From: Polyangiaceae bacterium
GTDB lineage: Bacteria; Myxococcota_A; Polyangia; Polyangiales; Polyangiaceae
Assembly: GCA_025936045.1 (NCBI GenBank)
Contig: JAICUB010000040.1
Coordinates: forward strand, 1-64,000
Direction of reading: 5' to 3'
Length of the DNA stretch: 64,000 nucleotides
Positions within the stretch are counted from its first letter, which is position 1. Every line of letters starts with the position of its first letter. Shown here one piece after another: positions 58,616 to 64,000 of the stretch. Below the pieces are notes generated by a model. That model was not told where the DNA came from, did no database searches, and worked only from the letters and a program-made list of their open reading frames with translations. Position numbers and translations under genes: made by a program.

Positions 58616-59617
58616 ATGAAGGTTCTCGTCACCGGCGCCGCGGGTTACATCGGCTCGCACGCCATCAGGCGCGTTCGCAATGCGGGACACGACGTCGTCG
58701 CCCTCGACAATTTGAGCCGCGGCCATCGTGAGGCGCTGCCCGCGGGTGCTCCGTTCGTCGAGTGCGACGTGGGGGATCGCGAGCGCGTACGCGCGGCGCT
58801 CGTCGAGCATCGGATCGACTGCGTGCTGCACTTCGCGGCGTTCGCCGCCGTCGGCGAGTCCGTTCGCGAGCCGCTGCTCTATTACCGTAACAATACGAAC
58901 GGCACGCTCGGTTTGCTCGAGGCGATGCAGGCCGCGGGCGTGAAGCGTCTGGTCTTCAGCTCGACCTGCGCGACGTACGGCGAGCCGGCGGCCATGCCCA
59001 TCCACGAGGAGATGCCGCAATCGCCCATCAATCCTTACGGGTGGTCGAAGCTGTTCTCCGAACGGATGATGCGTGACGTCTGCCACGCCGTTCCCGATTT
59101 TTCCTGCGTCGCGTTGCGCTACTTCAACGTGGCGGGTTCGGCGGAGGACGGCAGCATCGGGGAGGATCACGAGCCCGAAACCCACCTCATCCCCGTCATT
59201 TTGCAGGCCATGGTCGGCGCGCGCGACAAAATTTCCGTTTTCGGCGACGACTACCCGACGCCCGACGGAACCTGTATTCGCGACTACGTGCATGTCGACG
59301 ATCTCGCCGACGCGCACGTGGTGGCGATGGAGCGACTGAAGCCGGGCTTCGCCTACTACAACGTCGGAATCGGTCACGGACACAGCGTGAAGGAGATCCT
59401 CGCGGCGGCCGAGCAGGTGCTCGGCAAAAAGCCGCCTTACGAGATCGCAGCGCGTCGGCCGGGTGATCCTCCCGAGCTCTACGCCGACGCGTCCAAGATC
59501 GAGCGTGAGCTCGGCTGGCGCGCCCAGCGCACGGACATCCGCGCCACCATCAAGAGCGCCTGGGCCTGGTTTCAACGCCGGCCCCGCGGCTACGCGACAG
59601 CCGGGAAGTCGCCGTGA
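58616..59617 (+). CDS. galE: UDP-glucose 4-epimerase
   Basis: A 333-residue extended short-chain dehydrogenase. The N-terminal NAD motif is G-A-A-G-Y-I-G-S-H, followed by A-L-D-N-L-S-R-G. The catalytic region has S-S-T-C-A-T-Y-G and Y-G-W-S-K, so Tyr-x3-Lys is intact. R-Y-F-N-V-A-G and G-T-C-I-R-D-Y-V-H-V-D-D-L are diagnostic of GalE. It interconverts UDP-glucose and UDP-galactose for surface polysaccharides. The ATG at 58616 follows a GGGGAAAGGA ribosome-like sequence. It overlaps the FAH gene by 4 nt (GTGA). Confidence 0.93.
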   Translation: MKVLVTGAAGYIGSHAIRRVRNAGHDVVALDNLSRGHREALPAGAPFVECDVGDRERVRAALVEHRIDCVLHFAAFAAVGESVREPLLYYRNNTNGTLGLLEAMQAAGVKRLVFSSTCATYGEPAAMPIHEEMPQSPINPYGWSKLFSERMMRDVCHAVPDFSCVALRYFNVAGSAEDGSIGEDHEPETHLIPVILQAMVGARDKISVFGDDYPTPDGTCIRDYVHVDDLADAHVVAMERLKPGFAYYNVGIGHGHSVKEILAAAEQVLGKKPPYEIAARRPGDPPELYADASKIERELGWRAQRTDIRATIKSAWAWFQRRPRGYATAGKSP

Positions 59618-60468
59618 AGCTCTGCCGCTTGGGTGCGCCCGGCGCCGAGCGACCGGGCGTCCTCCTCGCCGACGGCTCACACGTCGACGTGACCTTGTTC
59701 GGCGAGAGCTACGGCGAGCGCTTCTTCGAAAGCGACGGGCCGCGCCGCCTCGCTGCCTGGATGAGCGCGCATCCGGAGGATTGTCCCGCGGTCGCGCCCG
59801 GCGAGCGGCTCGGGCCGTGCATCGAGCGCCCCTGCAAAATCATCGGCATCGGCCGTAACTATCGCGCTCACGCGGCCGAGGTCGGCGCTGAAGCGCCTTC
59901 GGAGCCAATCCTGTTCATGAAGGCGGCGAGCGCCCTCTCGGGGCCCTACGACGACGTGCTCTTGCCGCCGGGCTCAGCGCACACCGATTGGGAGGTGGAG
60001 CTCGGTGTCGTCATCGGACGCGCCGCTCGTCACGTCTCGCGCGAGCGCGCGCTCGAGCATGTCGCTGGCTATGCGCTCTTCAACGACTACAGCGAGCGTT
60101 CGTTCCAACGGGAACGCTCCGGCCAATGGACCAAGGGCAAGAGCGCCGACTCGTTCGCGCCGCTCGGCCCCTACCTCGTGACGGACGACGTGGATCCGAC
60201 CGCGGTCGAGCTCTGGCTCGGAGTCAACGGCGTCGAACGCCAGCGCGCGTGGACGCACCAAATGATCTTCGACGTGCCGGCGCTCGTCGCGTACGTGAGC
60301 GGATTCATGACGCTCTTGCCGGGCGACGTGCTCGCGACGGGGACGCCCGAGGGGGTCGGTTCCGCTGCGAAGCCGCCCGTTTTTCTGCGCGCGGGGGACG
60401 TCGTCGAGTTCGGCGCGACCGGTCTCGGCACGGCGCGGCAACGCGTGCGCGAGTGGAGCCCGAGCTAG
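59614..60468 (+). CDS. Fumarylacetoacetate hydrolase-family protein
   Basis: 284 residues. It has I-G-I-G-R-N-Y at about 76-82, metal ligands in W-E-V-E-L-G near 127-132 and N-D-Y-S-E-R, then L-L-P-G-D-V-L-A-T-G-T-P-E-G-V-G near 232-247. It is a Mg-dependent FAH-family hydrolase or isomerase of 2-oxo acid derivatives, with no dedicated aromatic-degradation neighbours, so its substrate is unknown. The GTG start overlaps the galE stop, and the following lipoprotein gene starts at the last base of its stop. Confidence 0.9.
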   Translation: MKLCRLGAPGAERPGVLLADGSHVDVTLFGESYGERFFESDGPRRLAAWMSAHPEDCPAVAPGERLGPCIERPCKIIGIGRNYRAHAAEVGAEAPSEPILFMKAASALSGPYDDVLLPPGSAHTDWEVELGVVIGRAARHVSRERALEHVAGYALFNDYSERSFQRERSGQWTKGKSADSFAPLGPYLVTDDVDPTAVELWLGVNGVERQRAWTHQMIFDVPALVAYVSGFMTLLPGDVLATGTPEGVGSAAKPPVFLRAGDVVEFGATGLGTARQRVREWSPS

Positions 60469-61154
60469 TGCGCAGGGCATGCGTCGCGCTCCTCGCCGGC
60501 GTCGCGCTCGTCGCCGCGTGCAAGGCGCTGCCGAGCGCCGTTCCACTTTCGAATACGGGCGGCGTGCTCGAGGATACCGGCACCGATCGCGATCGCCAGC
60601 CGCAAGCCGCGCTCGCGTTCGGCGGAGGCTCGGTGGAGACGAAGGCGCCGCCGCCGTCTCCGACGCGTGGGCCTTCGGCTGCGGCCGACGCCCCCGTGGA
60701 CGCGGGCGCGCCCGTCGCGGCCGCAACGGCGGGTGACGGCGGCGTGGTCGCGGTGACGTGGGCCGGTGAGTACTTCGGCAACGACCGACTGACCCGTCAC
60801 TTCGAAGGGGAGCCCGACGACGTCGAACTCGACGACAAGGCACACACGCGCGTGGAGGTGCCGGCGCCGAACGCGCTCCTCGTCTCGATCGTGAACAGCG
60901 CGTCGGGTGACGTGATTTGCGCGCTGCACGCCACGGCAGAGGGCGCGACGGCCACGCTCGACGCCGGACAATCCTGCTTCGGCGACGAGGGTTCCACCGC
61001 AACCGTGACCGACGGCCGGGTGACGCTCAGCGGCGACCGGCTCGTGCTCGATTTCAGCGGCACGGTCGTCGCGAGCACGGGCGACGAGGACGGCACCGAC
61101 GACGACACGATCGAATTTCACCTCGATTATCACTTCGACGGCCGCCGTCGCTGA
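60468..61154 (+). CDS. Putative lipoprotein of unknown function
   Basis: About 228 residues. A signal peptide with V-A-L-V-A-A-C (lipobox Cys18) is followed by a low-complexity Ala/Pro/Thr/Gly region to about 90. A C-terminal beta domain of about 130 residues starts W-A-G-E-Y-F-G and contains two cysteines (V-I-C-A-L and Q-S-C-F) and an Asp/Glu-rich end (D-E-D-G-T-D-D-D). No family is recognised. The GTG at 60468 overlaps the upstream stop by one base (TAGTG). An in-frame GTG at 60453 is an alternative. Confidence 0.75.
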   Translation: MRRACVALLAGVALVAACKALPSAVPLSNTGGVLEDTGTDRDRQPQAALAFGGGSVETKAPPPSPTRGPSAAADAPVDAGAPVAAATAGDGGVVAVTWAGEYFGNDRLTRHFEGEPDDVELDDKAHTRVEVPAPNALLVSIVNSASGDVICALHATAEGATATLDAGQSCFGDEGSTATVTDGRVTLSGDRLVLDFSGTVVASTGDEDGTDDDTIEFHLDYHFDGRRR

Positions 61155-61174
61155 GGTCGGTTCGAGCTCGTCGT

Positions 61175-61195
61175 GGGGCGAACAATGTCCGCCCC
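61175..61195. terminator. Possible hairpin between co-oriented genes
   Basis: GGGGCG and CGCCCC flank 9 nt, 20 bp past the lipoprotein stop. It may mark the end of the 57.5-61.2 kb transcript. There is no U-tract. Confidence 0.3.
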
Positions 61196-61247
61196 CGGCA
61201 CCTTCCGAACCCCAGCCAGGTCCGGCCGGTGATACAAAGGTGCCCGC

Positions 61248-62498
61248 GTGCCGAAGCTGATCCACGCGGCCGACCTGCACCTCGACAGCCCCCTCGTCGG
61301 GCTCGAGCGCTACGAGGGCGCCCCGGTCGGTGAGCTCCGGCGCGCGACGCGCGGCGCGCTCGATCGCTTGGTGGAGCTCTGCATCGCCGAACGTGCGGAC
61401 GTGCTGCTCGTCGCCGGTGACCTTTTCGACGGCAGCTGGCGCGACTACTCGACGGGCTTGTTCCTGTGCGAACGCATGGCCCGGCTGCGCGAGGCGGGCG
61501 TGCGCGTCGTCTGGATCCGCGGCAACCACGACGCTGCAAGCCGCTTGCGTAAGCATTTACGTATGCCCGAAAACGTCCGCGAGCTCTCGCACGAAAGGCC
61601 CGAGAGCGTCCGCTTCGAGGAGCTGAACCTCGTCGTGCACGGGCAGGGTTTTCCCGAAGCGGCGGTGAAGGAGGACCTCACGCGGCGCTACCCCGCGCCG
61701 ATCGCGGGCGCGGTGAACGTCGGGCTTTTGCACACCGCCCTCGAGGGGCGCGAGGGCCACGCGCCGTACGCACCCTGCACGCTGACGACGCTCGTGGATC
61801 GCGGCTACGACTACTGGGCGCTCGGACACGTCCATGCGCACGAGGTCGTCTCGCGCGCGCCGTTCGTGGTTTATCCCGGCAATTTGCAGGGACGGCACGT
61901 GAAGGAAACGGGGGCGAAGGGTGCCGTCGTCGTCAGCTTCGACAGCGCGCGGGTGCTCGAGGTGGAACATCGCGCGCTCGACGTCGTGCGCTGGGCCCGC
62001 GTGAGCGTCGACGCGGGCGCCGTCGCGACCCTGGACGACGCGGGCGACGCCGTGCAACGAGCGCTCGTGCGCGCGAGTGAGCAAGCGGGTGAGCGGCTAC
62101 TCGCCGCTCGCGTCGAGCTCGTCGGGCCGTGCGCGGCGCACGCGTTGCTCAAGGCCGATCCGGAGCGCGCGCTTTCGACGGTGCGCGCCGCGGCGCTCGA
62201 CGTCGACGCGCCCGTATGGATCGAGCGCGCCGTCGTGAATACGCGGCCGTTGCTCGGTGAGCTCGCCGCGACGGCGGTCGTCACGGGGCCCCTCGGCGAG
62301 CTCGGTCGCGAGATCGAGGCGTTGCGGGGCGATCCGGCGGAGCTCGCTCGGTTCGTCGCGGACCTCCCCGGCCTCGCTGAGCTCCTGCGCAAGCTGCGCC
62401 CCCTCGCCGGGGAAGGGCCGGCCCAGGTGCCCGAGACGGTGCTCGACGACGCACGCGAGCTCTTGCTCGCGCGCCTTTCGGAGCTCGGCAGCCCGTGA
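61248..62498 (+). CDS. SbcD/YhaO-type DNA-repair metallophosphoesterase
   Basis: 416 residues. All five phosphoesterase motifs are seen: A-A-D-L-H-L-D-S at about 7-14, V-A-G-D-L-F-D, G-N-H-D, L-H-T, and G-H-V-H. A capping C-terminal region (about 250-416) is Asp/Ala/Glu-rich. It forms the nuclease half of a Mre11/SbcD-like complex. Overlap with the next gene (GTGA) and its ATPase partner make the assignment firm. The lengths fit the YhaO/YhaN version rather than classical SbcCD. The GTG start has no alternative nearby. Confidence 0.9.
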   Translation: MPKLIHAADLHLDSPLVGLERYEGAPVGELRRATRGALDRLVELCIAERADVLLVAGDLFDGSWRDYSTGLFLCERMARLREAGVRVVWIRGNHDAASRLRKHLRMPENVRELSHERPESVRFEELNLVVHGQGFPEAAVKEDLTRRYPAPIAGAVNVGLLHTALEGREGHAPYAPCTLTTLVDRGYDYWALGHVHAHEVVSRAPFVVYPGNLQGRHVKETGAKGAVVVSFDSARVLEVEHRALDVVRWARVSVDAGAVATLDDAGDAVQRALVRASEQAGERLLAARVELVGPCAAHALLKADPERALSTVRAAALDVDAPVWIERAVVNTRPLLGELAATAVVTGPLGELGREIEALRGDPAELARFVADLPGLAELLRKLRPLAGEGPAQVPETVLDDARELLLARLSELGSP

Positions 62499-64000
62499 GG
62501 ATCCTGCGCCTCGATCTCAAAGCTTTCGGCCCGTTCACCGGGGCTTCGCTCGATCTGTCCGCGGGCGGCCCGGGCGGCTTCCACCTCGTCTACGGCCCGA
62601 ACGAGGCGGGCAAGTCGACCGCGCTGCGCGCCGTCCGTGACTTGCTCTACGGCTTCGAGCACCGCACGCCGGACGCCCACCGCCATCGCAGCGAGGATCT
62701 GCGCATCGGCGGGCTCCTCGAGGGACCCGACGGGACGATCTACGTTCAGCGCCTCAAGCGCCGGAAGGACTCGCTCGTCGACGAAGCCGGGGCCCCGTTC
62801 GACGAGGTAGAGCTCAGAAAGCTCCTCGGGGGCATCGATCGCGAGACCTTCACGCGGAGCTTCGGTCTCGATCACGCCGAGCTCGAGCTCCACGGAGAGC
62901 GCATGCTGAAAGGCGAGGCGAGCGTCGGTGAGACGCTCTTCGACGCCGGCACGGGCGGGGTCGACGTGCGCCGCTTGCTCGAGACGCTCAAGACCGAGCA
63001 GGAGAAGCTCTATCGGCCGCGTGGCAAACAGGAGATCAACCGCCTGCTCGACGAGCACGCCGAGGCTCGCCGCCGTTCGCAAGAGGTCTGGCTCCTGCCG
63101 GAGAGCTTCGAGAAGCAGACCGAGGAGCTCGAGGCGGCTCGGACGGACGTCGCGCGCGTGGCGGCGCGGGTCGACGCTGCGCGCGCCGAGCTCTACCGCT
63201 TGCGCGATTTGAAGAAGGCGCTGCCGGCGTTGCAGCGGCGCGCCGAGTGCCTGCAGGAAATCGCGGCGCTCGGCGCGATCGTGCACGTGCCCGAGGCTGC
63301 CACCGAGCGACGCGAGCGGGCGGAATCGCAGGTTGCAGTCGCTCGTGCCAAAGCGCTCAGTCTGGAAGACGAGAGCGAGCGGGCCGCGCAGAAGCTCGCG
63401 CAGATCGAGGTGCCCGAGGCGCTGCTCGCGCTCGGACAAGCGCGCATCACGCGGCTCGCCGACGCGACGGGTCGCACGCGCAAGGCGCGCGAGGATTTGC
63501 CGCGCCTCGAGGCGAACCTCGTCGCGCAGACGAGCGAGGCGAGCACGAGCCAGCGCCGCCTCGGCCGGCCCGAGGGGAGGGTGAGCGCCGAAGAGCTGCG
63601 CGTCTCGGCCGCGGCGCGCGCGAAGCTACGCGAGCTCTCGACCGAGCGGCAAAAGCTCGACGAGCAGCGCCGTTCGGCCGAGCAACGGCGCGCCGAGGTC
63701 GAGCGCGATCTGGACGAGCGGCGCGCGCGCCTGACGCGCTGCACGGAGCCGCAGCCGCAGGCCGCCCTCGAGCGCGTGGCGCAGCTTTCGCGCTCGACCG
63801 GCGACCTCGAAGCGCCTCTCGCCGCGCTCGTCGCGCGCCGCGCGGCGCTCGCGCAGGAGTTGCGCGCGCGTCTCGCGGAGCTCGTGCCCGCTTGCGCGAG
63901 CCTCGACGGCTTGTCGGCGATGTCGGTCCCGAGCCCGGAGACGCTCGACCGATTTGCCGCGACGCACGCCGCGCTCGCCACGCGCGCCGACGCGCTCGCG
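62495..64000 (+). CDS. SbcC/YhaN-like SMC-type ATPase, 3' truncated by window end
   Basis: A partial gene of at least 502 residues, continuing past the window. The N-terminal P-loop is G-P-N-E-A-G-K-S-T at 34-42, preceded by L-K-A-F-G-P-F, typical of Rad50/SbcC/YhaN proteins. From about residue 165 onward it is long Ala/Glu/Arg-rich coiled coil. The Walker B and signature motifs must lie in the unseen C-terminal part. It pairs with the nuclease gene upstream for DNA end processing. The GTG start overlaps its stop (GTGA). Confidence 0.9.
   Translation, partial: MRILRLDLKAFGPFTGASLDLSAGGPGGFHLVYGPNEAGKSTALRAVRDLLYGFEHRTPDAHRHRSEDLRIGGLLEGPDGTIYVQRLKRRKDSLVDEAGAPFDEVELRKLLGGIDRETFTRSFGLDHAELELHGERMLKGEASVGETLFDAGTGGVDVRRLLETLKTEQEKLYRPRGKQEINRLLDEHAEARRRSQEVWLLPESFEKQTEELEAARTDVARVAARVDAARAELYRLRDLKKALPALQRRAECLQEIAALGAIVHVPEAATERRERAESQVAVARAKALSLEDESERAAQKLAQIEVPEALLALGQARITRLADATGRTRKAREDLPRLEANLVAQTSEASTSQRRLGRPEGRVSAEELRVSAAARAKLRELSTERQKLDEQRRSAEQRRAEVERDLDERRARLTRCTEPQPQAALERVAQLSRSTGDLEAPLAALVARRAALAQELRARLAELVPACASLDGLSAMSVPSPETLDRFAATHAALATRADALA

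Noticed and set aside
61248..64000. Phage-defence system (nuclease plus SMC-like ATPase)
   Set aside because: The pair has the plain YhaO/YhaN or SbcCD order with no additional effector, recombinase or mobile-element context visible in the window.

Overview
The window is 64 kb of very GC-rich DNA (I estimate about 70%) from what looks like a myxobacterium-type organism (Myxococcota, probably the Polyangiales side). This is inferred from gene content: eukaryote-like Ser/Thr kinases with HRDVxP motifs, hybrid histidine kinases, Gly/Ser/Ala-rich lipoproteins, thrombospondin-type-3 calcium repeats, a MYXO-CTERM-like C-terminal anchor, PEGA and PilZ proteins, and frequent GTG/TTG starts with 1-4 nt gene overlaps. 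I found no rRNA, tRNA, insertion sequence, prophage or CRISPR array. The window reads as normal chromosome. It begins in intergenic sequence before a complete lipoprotein gene and ends inside an SbcC/YhaN-type ATPase gene.

Region by region: (1) 0.9-5.4 kb is a tight four-gene run: NlpC/P60 peptidase, dipeptide epimerase (YkfB type), MurL-like UDP-MurNAc-L-Ala-L-Glu epimerase and a MurD2-like ligase. It looks like a module that handles glutamate stereochemistry in peptidoglycan recycling and synthesis. A class IV aminotransferase gene overlaps its end convergently. (2) 6.3-13.3 kb holds signalling genes: a LuxR-type response regulator, a Cache-sensor Ser/Thr kinase, and an overlapping operon of Ser/Thr kinase, PEGA/TPR protein and C-type-lectin lipoprotein. 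(3) 13.4-15.3 kb has an ArsR-SRPBCC-DHFR-like operon whose promoter lies inside a palindromic operator, plus an NTF2-like protein. (4) 15.7-24.3 kb has two hybrid histidine kinases, an SPFH protein, a HisN-like phosphatase, a GT32 glycosyltransferase, a single-domain receiver and a DUF4398/OmpA lipoprotein pair. (5) 24.3-30.7 kb has a degenerate Fic-like protein coupled to a TPR-methyltransferase, then full-length PurL. (6) 31-39.6 kb has an OmpA/TSP3 porin-like protein coupled by ATGA overlap to a giant secreted protein. That protein contains 22 tandem 62-residue Cys4/Asp-rich repeats in perfect 186-bp register and ends in a MYXO-CTERM-like anchor. (7) 39.6-45.3 kb has a GGDEF diguanylate cyclase, a DMT exporter with a histidine-rich tail, a large PilZ protein and an ACT-domain protein. 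(8) 45.4-53.5 kb has HemW and a complete TetR-controlled RND tripartite efflux operon. (9) 53.5-57.4 kb has RNA-modification genes, including a HEAT-repeat/RNA methylase fusion and an RlmD-type methyltransferase fused to a degenerate pseudouridine-synthase domain, with a Nudix hydrolase between them. (10) 57.5-64 kb has an IMPase-like phosphatase, GalE, FAH hydrolase and a lipoprotein in a compact run, then an SbcCD-like (YhaO/YhaN) pair cut by the window end.

The strongest candidates for something undescribed are the murein-stereochemistry cluster, the giant 22-repeat protein with its OmpA partner, and the methyltransferase/pseudo-pseudouridine-synthase fusion. All function calls come from reading motifs by eye. 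No database search was possible.
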